The translations under genes and the position numbers were made by a program. 64,000 bases of DNA, taken from Sialis fuliginosa (taxonomy: Eukaryota > Arthropoda > Insecta > Megaloptera > Sialidae). This document shows, in pieces, positions 35,668-47,754 of this stretch (the first letter of the stretch is position 1; each line of letters begins with the position of its first letter). The stretch spans positions 22,849,001 through 22,913,000 of the forward strand of contig OY540813.1 of NCBI GenBank assembly GCA_961205875.1, in the 5' to 3' direction. The notes beneath the pieces were generated by a model, which did not search any database, was not told the DNA's origin, and was given only the letters and a program-made list of their open reading frames with translations.

Positions 35668-38477
35668 AAAAATTTTAAAGTAATATTTCATTAACATTTA
35701 ACGAAACTAGAGCACATTTAGTAAAACCCTAAAATTTGGGAACAAGTCACCATATTTTTTAAACAATTGATGTATGAAAAATTTTTTTTACAAAAGTTTC
35801 TTACTTTTTATGATCTTTAAAATTATCTACTTTTGGATATACCGTTCCATTTGATTTTACTGAAAACGGGCATGTACCCCTCAAACTACCCCCCAAGGGG
35901 GAGTTTTAGGGAGTTGAAAATATTTTCCTGAAATTCTTTAGGGTCGATATATGTATAGTAAATTTGTTATCATAAAACTCTATCTTCAATAGTTTAGGCG
36001 TAAAACATAGTGGACGGGTGCTCTGGAACACCCGGTAGATTAATATTCAGAAATGGTAGTAATCAAATATCAACAAACGTTTCTAATTCAGTACATTTAA
36101 TTAAAAAATAGCCATTACTGGGGTGAAATCCAAGACTGGTGCAAGTACCTTACATAATTTGGAAATTTTTCGTAGAATTAATCGTTTACGAAAAATGTGA
36201 CAGAAAAGAAAATACTGCGGGATTGTGTAATATGGATGCTTAAAATTACACGAAATAAACTTACTATACTATCTTGATGTATGATAATAAGAAAAAAGTT
36301 CATGTATATATACTTAATCATCCTATATTTTATATAATATTGTTGACAACATTAACGTATTCTTCAATATTTTTTTTAAAAGTTTTTCCATTTTTCAGTT
36401 TAAATTAATTAACAATTAATTGCGAACTTTAACGTAAATGTTAAAATTCTTCAGTTGTGGTTATGATGAACTGGTTAGGTACCTTGTAGTATGAAAATTA
36501 ATTGTATTTTGTATTAATATACTACGCAAATGTATACAGATTAAGAATATCTTGGCAGTAACTTAAATAATTTAATATATTCAAACAAAATGGCCCTTTT
36601 AAGACGGGAAAAGCTCTTGCCTTGGGCGAAGTTAAAATTGTATGCCATTCGGAGCGAATAATACAAACTCTTGTAATGAAATGGAACTGTTCTTATTTCT
36701 GGAGATATTTTTGCATCAGCTGCAATTACCTGAAGTTTGTAAACCGCTTTAATAGATGTTCATAAACAGGGGCGATTAAATGAACTTTTTATTGCAAAAC
36801 TAAACCATAATATAATAATAAAGAGGAAAGTTTTGCATTTTTTTTTGTTAACGTTGATCTCAAGAAGTTTTGAACTGATTTGGATGAAATTTTCACCAAC
36901 GTATTCCGTATGGGGTATGTAATGTCTTGCTAGAAAGGTAAAAAAAAGTTTAACACAAGCCGGAGAAAAATGACTTTCAGATCACAATTACTTATAAGGC
37001 CACAGTCAGTTTTAATACTTACAGGATATGTTACAAAAGTGGTGTAGAATAATATCCTAAATTTGCTCCGATTTTGGTTGTCCACGACAGGGGTCATCCA
37101 TGGTTCAATTGCAAAATTCTTAAAATTTTCTGATTTTTACTTAATAAGTATTATAAAAAAAAAGTTTCAAATAAACGTTATTCGCTACAAAATTCCCTAC
37201 ATCCTCCATTTTGAAAACACACTTTATTCAAGCTGTAATAACTAATAAATTTTAACGTTTTTTATGTTGTTACCCCTGGAAAATAAACATTCTGTAGTAC
37301 AGAACATTCACTGAAAATTAGGACCTGATATCATCAACTGTTTTTATTTTATTAAATTGTTAATAATACAATCATGTTTGTCTTTGATTAACAATAAAAG
37401 TTTTTGTAAAACTGTTTGTATGTGTTCTCAAAAACTTATATAATCGATTCCCACCATAAAAAAGTAAAATTTTTCAATTTTTTGGCAAATGGTAGCACTA
37501 AAATCTTATTATTGAGTTTTCTCTATTTTAAACCAGAAATATTTTAAAAAACGCTAAGAACCTGCTCTGAATAATAATTTATCTATTGGTGAAAACCGTA
37601 TTAAAATCGATTGAGTAGTTTTTGAGTTATTTTATGTATATTAAACACTACACAATTTTTATAAAAATTAATTATTTATACAATTAATTAACTCTACCTA
37701 CAAAAAAACAAACTTATTTTTGTATCTTTTACCGCTTATTTAGAAAACTACTGAACCGATTTTAATTTTAATTTTAATCTTTAAAGGTGCATTTCCAAAT
37801 AATAAAAATAGATCTTAATAGAAAAAGAAAATTGACAAAATAATAAAAAAGCAATAAAAATACTGTTTTCATGAAACTTTTAAACGATGAAATATTTTAA
37901 GTTTTTTTTATTTTTTGAGTCACATGCAAGTTTTATAAATTAATTGATAAAATCATTCGAACAAAAGAAAAATGCATTTGAACTTGTTAAATGAAAAAGA
38001 CAAAAGAATAAAAGAAAAAACAACAACAACATCAGCACCAAACGCAAAGTTTTCAAAAGAAAAGAATTCTTGGAGTAGAACACAATTATTTGAAATCAAC
38101 TCGTTACACAGCTTGGCGCGCACGCTTAGACATGACGGCGGCGTCCAGAAATGTGAAAATAAAATTATCTCTGTGTGTTTGAGAGATGGATGAAAGGTAT
38201 GATCAAAAGAAAATTAACGTTTGTTGCAGAGGAACGTTAACTCTTAATGGAAGGATGGAATTTCATATGCGCATAGACTGTGTGATATTTAATCAAAATC
38301 TATGTATTGTTTTGTAGTTAATATTATACCGGGTATTGTTAAATAGACAGCTCAAAGAGATTCATTAAAATGTTTGTCGTCTTTCTGATGTATAAAATAC
38401 TCTGATTCTTTTCAGTATTGTCTATTTGTCATTTCTGTGTACAGTAACTTATCCCGGCCTTTTTAAAATATAAAAAA
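35668..38477 (+). other. AT-rich intron DNA
   Basis: Contains a family B right-end fragment at about 36105-36165 (AAGACTGGTGCAAGTACCTTA) and a C/G-rich patch at about 35870-35905 (TACCCCCCAAGGGGGAG). The ATG frame at 37972-38193 (MHLNLLNEKDKRIKEK) overlaps a slightly GC-richer patch at 38100-38145 but resembles no family I know. Confidence 0.5.
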
Positions 38478-39218
38478 AACATCTGCCAAGTAAATGTACA
38501 GTGCTTCCTCATGCTAAATTCACAAAAGGTAGTTAATTATAAAAAAATTTAAATAAAAACTGATAAAATGTTCAGATAAATTGCCTGGTATTGGTTAACC
38601 ATTTAATGTTTATACAATTTTACTAAAAAAAATATTTGTTCGAAATTTTTCTTAAGACGCACCTGATTATTTTTTCGTACATTTTTAATTTTTTGGTAAT
38701 ATCAATCTAAATCTAAATTTATGCAAACGTCAAAAAGATATTTAATATACAAATATATCAAAGTAAATATCAATATTTTTTAAAGCAAATTGAGATAAAT
38801 CTTTGTAAGGGAATATTTACCAACAAACGTTGTAGATCTATATTATAAAAAATTGAATGGTCTACAATAAAGATTCTATAAAAATTTTATATAAAATGTG
38901 TCATTCTTAAGATATCTTTAAAAAATTAATATTTGGAATGTCACCCCTCCCCCTTGCACACGATTTTGATGATTTTGAAATGGGACCGTCCCCAGGCCAG
39001 ACCCAACCATCTAACCAAGTTTCATTAATAACGGTTCAGTGGTTCATGAGTTATGCGTGTGACAAGGATTCAGGGGACAGCCAGACATACCGACAGACAG
39101 ACAAACAAACACGGAAGGAAAAGTGTTTGTCTTGACCTGAAACGGAAAGATTAATTTAAAATTTTGAAATCGGAGAACAATTTTTTTATATCTTTCTAAA
39201 ACGATCATAAAGCAAAAT
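38478..39218 (+). mobile_element. Family A copy 5, damaged right end
   Basis: Starts AACATCTGCCAAGTAAATGT and carries the usual interior (CACCCCTCCCCCTTGCACAC, GACAGACAGACAAAC). Near the right end, the segment CTTCTCGTATCTTCGATATT with GCGAGGA is missing: the sequence runs ACGATCATAA directly into AGCAAAATG. It is followed at once by dispersed repeat C. Confidence 0.8.
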
Positions 39219-39375
39219 GTGCTATATTGTACTAGTGTTATGTTCAAATGTGCTGCTTTTGAAAAATTCGTTATCGCCAATACAAAAATAATAGTAGACT
39301 GATATATTTTTTGGAGTACAAGTACTCCATTTTTTCCAAAAAATGTAAAGCTCCATAGTTCATTAGAACGGAGTT
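39208..39375 (+). repeat. Dispersed repeat C, copy 2
   Basis: Homologous by eye to 28265-28400. Here it directly abuts, or slightly overlaps, the damaged end of family A copy 5, suggesting that insertion or recombination caused the deletion. Confidence 0.6.
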
Positions 39376-40402
39376 CTTTTATAAATTTTTATTTGCATGC
39401 ATATCAACTTACAATTAGTTATATATGATGTTTTGTTTAATTAAATAGAAACTAGAGTGCAAATTTACATGGGTGTAGAATCCCCATAGAATAATGCCTA
39501 GGATGATACTCTCCCCCCCTACCCTGAGTCGGCATCTAAGAAAGAAATAATGAAAACAAATTGAATTAAAAAAAAGTTGTAAAGAAGAAATACTGTACTA
39601 TAAATTAAATATGGAAAAAATAAATTATGAAAGCATTATCACAATTTTGCGAAAACGTTTTAGAAAGAAAAATGATAAATCAAATATAAAAAATTAATGG
39701 ACATTTCATTGCAGAAAACGCCATAAATTTTATGCCGTAATCCAAAAACAAGTGCTCACTTCTTTTAAAAAGTAATACATTATAATTCAAGATTTTCAGT
39801 TCGGTAGCAGGCACACGTACCTACGGTTTCTGTCTTATTGTTCTCTTCTACGGTTAACATTTTATCACAATTGCAAAAGACATATATCTTTTTTTTAATT
39901 TGTGAGAGCTTGGCAAAACGAGAATTAGAAAAAAAAAACATTATTAAAAATATACAGCGTGCTTGCTTTTTAGATTTTTTATGTATATCTGCATGAAATA
40001 TATTGTCAATATAATATATAATATATATAATCAATTTTCTTAGCGTGCTGAAAGCGAATCCGTTCTCGAGATATCCTATTCTAAAAATACCAAAAATTAT
40101 GAGTTTGGATATATTATAATATTTTGCCAAAAATACATTTTTTCTAAAGTTTTCGTTCACAGTAACAAATATAAATTTCGGAAACCTGATCTAATTGAGT
40201 AATTTACGGAACGGATTCGGTTGCAGCCTACCAAAAATCAGTAGCAAAAATGACGTTGACCTATGTTATCTACAATAGTGACTGACTCATCAACGCCTAG
40301 CTTAAACCTCTAGATCTAGAAACGTGAAATTTTAGGAGTGTCTTCTTTTATGACGCAAAAATTTACAGGAGGATGTAATTTTTTTTTTATTTTGATTCGT
40401 TT
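39376..40402 (+). other. AT-rich intron DNA
   Basis: No gene recognised. The minus-strand ATG frame at 39780-40160 (126 codons, MNENFRKNVFLAKYYNISKL) is AT-driven, with a Lys/Ile/Asn/Phe composition and no recognisable domain; probably chance. Confidence 0.5.
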
Positions 40403-40410
40403 ATCTACAT

Positions 40411-40514
40411 CAGTGATCTCCAAACTTTTTTGATCGCGACAAATTCATTATTTTGAAGAGAATCTTTGCGTACCCCCTGGGGTACGCATATGTACCCCAC
40501 TTTGGAGACCACTG
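40411..40514. mobile_element. hAT-type mini-element (104 bp) with 8-bp target duplication
   Basis: Starts CAGTGATCTCCAAACTTTTT and ends CCACTTTGGAGACCACTG, typical hAT termini (CAGTG...CACTG with a CTCCAAA subterminus). It is flanked by ATCTACAT (40403-40410) and ATCTATAT (40515-40522), an 8-bp duplication with one mismatch, as expected for hAT. The centre has CCCCTGGGGTACGC. No coding capacity, so it must have moved with a transposase from elsewhere. Confidence 0.88.
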
Positions 40515-40586
40515 ATCTATATATGTAACTGCTTATATTTACGTAATTTAAAGATGAATTCAAACAAAATACGTTTCTATTAAAAA

Positions 40587-40850
40587 TAGGACTACACGCG
40601 AGACAAGAATCAGGTATTATCTCGGTTTCAAATTTTCAATTGACTGTTTCGTTTCGTAAAAATTGAAATTATCTCGTTTCGTTCATGTGACCGAGACAAG
40701 TAAATTAATTTAGAAATATAAACAAGCTTATAATTTTTACTTCAGTTAAAATTTCAGTTTCATTTTAAATCTTACATCTGAGAATGATTTAATTTCTAAC
40801 GAGACAAAACTGAAAAAAGTCTCGTCTCAGCTTGCAGTCTTAATTTTTCA
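40587..40850. mobile_element. GAGAC-rich TIR element
   Basis: Begins AGGACTACACGCGAGACAAGA; its right end, GTCTCGTCTCAGCTTGCAGTCTT, is the imperfect complement. The interior has CTCGTTTCGTTCATGTGACCGAG. Same sequence style as 18161-18352 and 62945-63016. A short hAT-like origin is possible, but no clear target duplication was seen. Confidence 0.6.
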
Positions 40851-40856
40851 AAGTTC

Positions 40857-41203
40857 ACCACTAATGCCCGGTATTATAAAGAATTTGCTTGGCTGCAAAT
40901 GCAAATTAGCTCCCAGCTAACGCTATCTGATAGGTGTCAAATTGTTATGAAATTTCTCGATATTTTAAAACAGTGGTTATAAATGTATAAAATTTAAATT
41001 CTATGAATTTTATGAGGTACATTTATTTTAAGTCACTGATTTCTATTTAATATGCATGCGTCAAAGTCTCTATATATTTGATTTCATTTGCTACATTTGT
41101 GAGTGGTTGTCATTTATATTTAATATCTAGCAGATAGCGTTAGCTGGAAACTTTTGCATTTGTAGCCAAGCAAATTCTTTATAATATCGGGCATAATAGT
41201 GGT
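40857..41203. mobile_element. CCGGTATTATAAAG-type MITE, copy 1
   Basis: About 347 bp. The left end ACCACTAATGCCCGGTATTA and the right end TAATATCGGGCATAATAGTGGT are complementary; the arms continue through AAGAATTTGCTTGGCTGCAAATGC and AGCTAACGCTATCTG. The terminal wording is shared with the element at 58234-58569. Confidence 0.87.
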
Positions 41204-41263
41204 AAAAAAGTTGTTCCGTACTAACAGTACAAATGGTATTGGATTTTTAGAAACGTATATAAA

Positions 41264-42026
41264 AACATCTGCCAAGTAAATGCACAGTGCTTCCTCGTGC
41301 TAAATTCACCAAAGGTAGTTAATTATTGAACAATTTAAATAAAAACTGATAGTGTTGGGATAAATTGCCTGAAATTGGTTAACCATTTAATTTTTATACA
41401 ATTTTACTAAAAAATATTAGTTCGAAATGTTTCTTAAGACACACTTGATTATTTTTTCGTATATTTTTAATTTTTTGCCAGATGTCAAAATGACATTTAA
41501 AACGTCAAAATGACATTTTATATGTCCAAGCAAATATCAATTTAGAAAAACAAATCACGAATTTTAAAATAAATTGAGATAAATCTTTGTAAGGGAATAT
41601 TTTACAACAAACGTTGTAGACCCATATTATAGGAAATTTAATGCTCTACAAAAAATATTCTATAAAATTTTTACTAAGGTAACATGTGTCGTTCTTGAGA
41701 TATCTTTAAGAAATAAATATTTTGGGATGTCACCCCTCCTCCTTACCCAGGATTTTGATGATTTTGAAATGGGACCGTCCTCAAGCCAGACCCAACCATC
41801 CCACCAAGTTTCAATAATATCGGTTCAGTGGTTCATGAGTTATGCGTGTGACAAGGATTCAGACAGACGGACGGACGGACAGACAAACAGACACGGAACG
41901 AAAAGTGTTTGTCTTGACGTGAAACGGAAAGATCAATTTAAAATTTTGAAATCAGAGAACATTTTTTTTGTCTCAATCTGAAACGATCACAATGCTTCTC
42001 GTATCTTCGATATTGCGAGGAAGCAA
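41264..42026 (+). mobile_element. Family A, full-length copy 6
   Basis: Starts AACATCTGCCAAGTAAATGC and ends GATATTGCGAGGAAGCAA. It has about two units of the 20-bp GTCAAAATGACATTTAAAAC repeat (about 41482-41527) and a GACAGACGGACGGACGGACA microsatellite. The plus-strand frame 41727-41981 is an interior reading of the element also seen in copies 3 and 5 and is not a gene. Confidence 0.85.
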
Positions 42027-42818
42027 GACGAATACAACGTTTACAAAATGTGTTTTATAAATAGTAGAAATTATGTGTAAAAGAATACATATGTATGAAT
42101 TTATCATATTCTTTAGAATGAAGTACCTATAGAGAGAACTTCTATTTACATAAAAATAATACACAAACACACACACGCGTGCACAAACAATAGGTCTAAC
42201 GATTGCTCGTTGTTTTTATTTCCGTATCGTACGTGATTTCGCGTAGGCGATTGTTTTTGCCAATACAATTGTTTGATCTAAGATTCGACTACTTGACGAA
42301 TGAATACAAGAGAGATTTAACGAGATTAAAGTTGAACGTTTTATTACCGGCCGGAGTTGTTTTCTTGGCCACGTTTGTCCGTGCGCGATCCGATCACGCC
42401 GCGCCGCGCCGTATGACAACTGTTATATATTCTCTCTTTTACGATATTGCGGCAGTAATATATTTTTATAACCGTTTTTATATATTTTTTGTCAAAGCAA
42501 TTCATGTACTGGTATATTTGTCGGGAAGTGTATTGTTTTATTGTAACTGTTTGTGTGCAATGATTAAATTTAAGTAACCTGATTTAAGTAAAACATCAAA
42601 ACAAGACGACACATTCGTTATTCCATCTATATCAATAAATGAATAAAGAATAACATATTAAGAAGGTATAGAAAATAATTTTAGCAAAATATTTACAAAA
42701 CACAATTTTATGGACCTTTAATCCATGTTAACAAAATAAATAAAATACAGTTATGTTGGATTTACTACAGATGTATGAAAAAACAATAGCTGTTAGTATT
42801 TGGAACGAAATAAAAAAA
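42027..42818 (+). other. Intron DNA with a small GC-rich island
   Basis: Lies between two family A copies. About 42340-42420 is CpG-rich (GGCCGGAGTTGTTTTCTTGG, then GATCACGCCGCGCCGCGCCG), unlike its AT-rich surroundings. A plus-strand frame, 42203-42577 (124 codons), is open across it but starts at TTG and its sequence is hydrophobic without a recognisable domain. It could be an alternative promoter or exon, or simply a GC-rich insertion. Confidence 0.35.
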
Positions 42819-43382
42819 AACTTCTGCCAAGTAAATGCACAGTGCTTCGTCGTGCTAAATTCACCAAAGGTATTGAACAATTTAAATAAAAACCGATTAA
42901 CTATTAAGAAAAATTGCCTATCATTTAATTTTTATACAATTAGCAAATTGAAATAAATCTTTGTGGGGAAATATTTTACAAAAAACGTTGTAGACCTATA
43001 TTAAAGGAAATTAAATGCTCTACAAAAAAGATTCTATAAAAATTGTACGTAATTTTACGTATCGTTCTTGAGATATCTTGAAAAAATAAACATTTTAGGA
43101 TGTCACCCCTCTACCTTATACACGATTTTGATGATTTTGAAATGAGACCGTCCTCAAGCCAGACCCAACCATCCAACCTAGTTTCATGACTATGCGTGTG
43201 ACAAGGATTCAGGGAACACACACACACAGATACAGACAGACAGACATGGAACGAAAAGTTTTTGTATTGACCTGAAACGGAAAGATCAATTTAAAATTTT
43301 GAAATCGGAGAACAATTTTTTTGTCTCATTCTAAAACGATCACAAAGCTTCTCGTATCTTCGATATTGCGAGGAAGCAAAAT
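42819..43382 (+). mobile_element. Family A copy 7, internally shortened
   Basis: Starts AACTTCTGCCAAGTAAATGC and ends ATATTGCGAGGAAGCAAAAT. At about 564 bp it is shorter than other copies; the segment around the 20-bp repeat and the AATTTTTTGCCA region is missing. The microsatellite is at about 43213-43246. Confidence 0.83.
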
Positions 43383-44199
43383 TAAAGTGTACCCTTTCTA
43401 AAAACCTCAAATACGCACCTGATATAAATTGATCAGACGCGTAAGAAGAGGAGCCCGTTAAATTGCGATGCATGTTTTTTAATATGCACTACATTTATGG
43501 ATTTTGTGATAAACATGTCATAATGGCCTGTCGGAGGGGAAACGCAAGCGCGCAAAAAGTGCTCCAGATACGAAGAAAAGTGTTTCGCCGATTTCGCATA
43601 TATGTACGTGAAGATGGAGCTGATTTTCTATCCGAATCAAACGTGAGCGAAGGATGCTCGGGTTCTAGTGTTAATACGGTGTGTCTGCGCTACACAAAAT
43701 GTGAAGTCGTCAAAAGTTTCTGTGAAATACTTTGAAAACACCAATGTTTGCATATATTAATGTTTTGTTTGATAGTTAAAACAGGACTTTCATAATTTTT
43801 CTTATTATATAAAACAAATCTTTCTGGTTAACTTTTATTTAAAACATTGAATTACACGAAAATTAATTCAAAACATTTATTCATTCGTTTCCGGTAAGAT
43901 GTTTTCTGTGTTTTATCGTTGTTGTTTGAGTTAGTGCATTTATAGACAGATATTCATTATGGCGAAATTCAGGGAATGTAAAAATGGATATTTCCATCAA
44001 AATCTTGAATTCTACCAATGTCATTAAAAAATCCTTCTTGAAAGAGAACCCCTGAAACCCTTAGTTATCTAGTAATTTTTATAATGAAATATTTACTAAC
44101 TCAATAGTAGCTGAATGTATTTATTTTTAAAAAGCAGAGGAAATGAAACCATAATATAACAAGTTAGAATTGGAAATGTTTACGTACCTCTGCAGTAGA
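43383..44199 (+). other. Intron DNA with an unrecognised open frame
   Basis: The plus-strand frame 43463-43735 (first in-frame ATG at 43472-43474) is less AT-rich than its surroundings and includes CGCAAGCGCGCAAAAAGTGC and a donor-like AAC|GTGAGC near 43641. No domain or matching acceptor was recognised. The remainder is AT-rich. Confidence 0.3.
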
Positions 44200-44345
44200 T
44201 AACAAAGTAGCATAGAATACTGTAACGTGCCCTGTTCTTATTGGAAATTTCCTGCAACAAAAGTGTTAGATAGCAAATAGCAATATCACTTCCAAACTCT
44301 TCAGGATTCACTTACTTTTGATGTCTTCAGATTACGAATGTAATT
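44200..44345 (+). repeat. Dispersed repeat D, copy 1
   Basis: Parallel to 47755-47905: GTTCTTATTGGAAATTTC / CTTCTTATTGGAAAATTC, AATA.CAATATCAC, GGATTCACTTAC / AGATCCGCTTACATAC, and TTTGATGTCTTCAGATTACGAATGTAA / the same with small changes. Noncoding. Confidence 0.65.
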
Positions 44346-46719
44346 CCTTCTTCGAAAGTATTTTGTAATAGAAAAATATGTTAATCGAAAACTATGTGTC
44401 CATTAATGTATATAAAAATATGATTTGTTCATAAACCTAATGTTACATTTTTGATTACAAATTATAAAATAATCGAGGTATTTTTTTTTATAATTGTACT
44501 TCAATGAAATAATTACGTGTGAAGATCAAACCTAAACAAGTAATTTGAAGCTAAAACTACACGTATTCAAACTGCATCAGTAGATTTTGTATATAATTTT
44601 AACCCGTACACCGTAACAAAAATTACAACAAAAAAATCCCATAATTTTGTGAAAAATAAATTAGTTTTTGTAAAAAAAGTAGAAATTTCTTACTTTAATT
44701 TTTTATTTGTCGATGTAGGTAGATACGACCTTTTTGACCGCAATCTGAAAGCTTTGAATTTTGTCAATTTTTAATAGAAATATTTTGATAAATGCGTTAA
44801 GAATCCTTTATCGAAAATCGGTACAATGGTTTCTGAGATCATCAACGAGAAGCAATCTTAAACAAATAAAGTAAATTTTAATATTTATGTATACATAAAT
44901 TGCAAGAAAATTAAAAATCTGATGCCATAATTTCGAAGATATATAATAATATACGTGATATATCAATAAGTAATTTTCGATTACCCATAAACAAATCATA
45001 TTATTGGATCTATTTTTATATTTTTTCAGTTCATCGACCAAACTGAAAATAATGTATCGATATTGGCTGTGAGATTATTATTTTTCCCTCAATATTTATC
45101 CATCTGTAGCTGTTTCCTTGGAAGCTTATTAAACTGCTTGATTGACTTTGTTATGTGAAATGTTATCCGCATTATTTTGAGCGTGTTACGCGTCTTGAAT
45201 TCCAATGAGGCTTTATTAGATTTTGTTGCAAATATGCCTCAAGAAGGAATGTCCAAACAAGAACATAATCGTACTGAATATTGTTGAGATTCGTTTCAAT
45301 CGTGTATGCTAATTTCTTCAATGTTCCTTAAAGAAAAAATAATACATGTATGTATATAAAAGTATCATTTGCAATATAGGTACATATAATTTGAAAATTT
45401 GAAACCAAAATATTATGATTTTTTAAATGTATTTCGTGTCTTTTTGTGACCAACGTTTTGTTAAGTAATGTGAGGAGTATAGAATCAAAACTTTCGATGT
45501 TCACCCTAAACTAGTTTGATATACTTATATGATTTTTTTTATAATCAAAGGGAAAAGTTTGCCATTTTTTAATAAAATGTGAAATTACTGTGCAAAAGCT
45601 CAAAAATAATTATTTATATTTTTTGAAAATATATGATATATAGATGATAAAGTTAGACATAGTAATATTTCCTTGATCATGACCAATTTTGATATCAAGA
45701 AACATCAAAACACCATAGCATTTATTACTAAGCAACCATGTAGAAGTTCTTGGGCCGAGGTTGGATATGGCAATTTTTGATAGTAAGTTTTATCCAATTT
45801 TCAGACTGATCTTTTATACTTTAAGTGAGATCAGGAATACAATAAAATCTCAATTTATGTCAAAAGTGAGCATGGCAAGTTTTGTTTTTATTTGACAGAG
45901 TATACAGATTTATATATTACTATTGATTAATTAAAACATGTAAATGCATTTTCTAAAAAATACCAATAACGATAACAATAAGTTTCTTATATATTTGAAA
46001 CTTTTATATGAATCATTTCGAAGCTAAAGTTATTAACCAGTTACGAAATTATTATATGACATTTCAAACCTAAATGCAAAGTTAAACATATCATAAACTG
46101 GCGTCTAGTAGAGAGGAAAGAAATAAATGGGTAATATACTTATAGAGAGGTTTATACATTTAGGAAGTATACCTTTAGAGAGTTTTTTTTTACTATATCT
46201 CCAATTTGAATAGATCGATATAAATTATATTAGAACATTTGCATTCAGCAAAAAATCAATATTCCAATGCAATTTGATAAAATATAGTTTTGGAAAAATT
46301 GTCTTGCCCTTCGAAGTTGAGAGTTTGTTCATAAATTCATCGATTTTCCCGACTGTCTATTTACCATATTCAAATTATATATAAATTTCAGATGCTTTCA
46401 ATCCATTTTAGAATACAGACAACATTTATAAAACATATCGTATTATTTATTGCTATTTGGGATTGATTATTGCGTTTCCAAAATATTGGAATAAGTAAAT
46501 TTAAAAATCCATCAGGAACTCCTCGTGTTGAGATTTTTCACTCGCTTCCCGTTCCACTCTCAAGATGATGCGGAATAATATTGAGGTGTATTGACATAGA
46601 GAGCGGAAATGTAGCGAATTTGACAAATGATACCAATCCATTGGTTCTGTTTGTCACGGATTAAAGTAATTTTGCAAAGTATTAATATTTTTACTTTCTT
46701 ATACCATGTGTATGAAATA
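44346..46719 (+). other. AT-rich intron DNA
   Basis: Nothing recognised. Frames at 44808-45041 and 46560-46760 are short and AT-driven. Confidence 0.55.
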
Positions 46720-47440
46720 TACATATTTTTCGAAATCCGGATTTTGATGGAATTATCCATTTTGACCTTCCCTTAATCCATTCTGACTATTTTCGCCATG
46801 ATGTCTATGTGTCTGTCTGTCGGTCTGTAAGCGCTGTAACTCAAATACGACAAATCGTAGAAGGGTGAAATTTTATTTTGTCTGGGAAAAAAACGTCCTA
46901 TTTTTGAAAACGATCTTTCAACCGGATACGGATGTTTACCTACGTCGATTTTTGAATTTTTCGAATTACTCTGAAACAGTGCGAAACAGAGAAAAATGGT
47001 CAAGTTCAAAATTGTAGGTAATATCTATATCTATAATTTATGTTCTATTCATTTTTTCGTAAAAAAGAATTTAAAATTTTTTTTTTATTATAATTCAAAT
47101 GGTTCATAACAGAGGAGAAATATCTGCCATGAGTGTCATGGGACTTTCTTATACGTATTACAGAGATTGAACAGTGTGTGTGTTTGCCATAGGTACCATG
47201 GGACTTTCTTATACGTAATACTGAGTGAACAGTGTTGGTGAATCTAAATAATTACATAAAAAAATCCTTTCTGGCTAAATCATAAATGTTGGAAAAAAAT
47301 GTATGGGGAATAAATTATAGAATAATAATATACTCGAAATTTTTTATCTAAAACATTTTCTTATTTCAAAAATAATTCGAAAATTCAAAAATTTACAAGA
47401 GTAAACATCCGTTTTCAGTTATTACGTTAAAAAAAATCAT
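46720..47440. mobile_element. Decayed inverted-repeat element with an internal duplication
   Basis: ACGGATGTTTAC...GATTTTTGAATTTTTCGAAT at about 46926-46970 is complementary to ATTCGAAAATTCAAAAATTT...GTAAACATCCG at about 47376-47413. Its left part resembles 23650-23770, and its right part resembles 12255-12335. Inside lies a roughly 60-bp duplication listed separately. The minus-strand frame 46773-47009 is inside it. No coding function evident. Confidence 0.6.
47112..47240 (+). repeat. About 60-bp tandem duplication, with a third inverted copy nearby
   Basis: TGCCATGAGTGTCATGGGAC at 47127 recurs as TGCCATAGGTACCATGGGAC at 47188; each is followed by TTTCTTATACGTA and then TGAACAGTG. A third copy is inverted at about 47538-47592 (CACTGTTAGGATTACGTATA, AGAAAGTCCCGTGG, GGCAGATAT). 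Confidence 0.8.
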
Positions 47441-47754
47441 TTGTTATATAATGTAGGGTATATTACCTATATTATTCATTTTATTCTATCTTGTTAGTTT
47501 GTCAGAAATGTTTTAATAAAATAAGAATCACGTATACTATTCACTGTTAGGATTACGTATAAGAAAGTCCCGTGGTTCCCAAGGCAGATATTTTTATGTT
47601 TATTTTCAGTTGTCGGGCTTATGTTTGAACTAAAGCATCCAAAATACCGGTATTTTGCTATTAAAAATATTTTTATTTTTTGTTTTAATAAAAATATATA
47701 AAGGAGAAAAGGAGTCACACTTACATGATTTAAAATACATATGTATATCTCTTG

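Noticed and set aside
39780..40160. 126-codon minus-strand frame
   Set aside because: Lys/Ile/Asn/Phe composition as expected for AT-rich DNA; no recognisable domain and an unremarkable start context.
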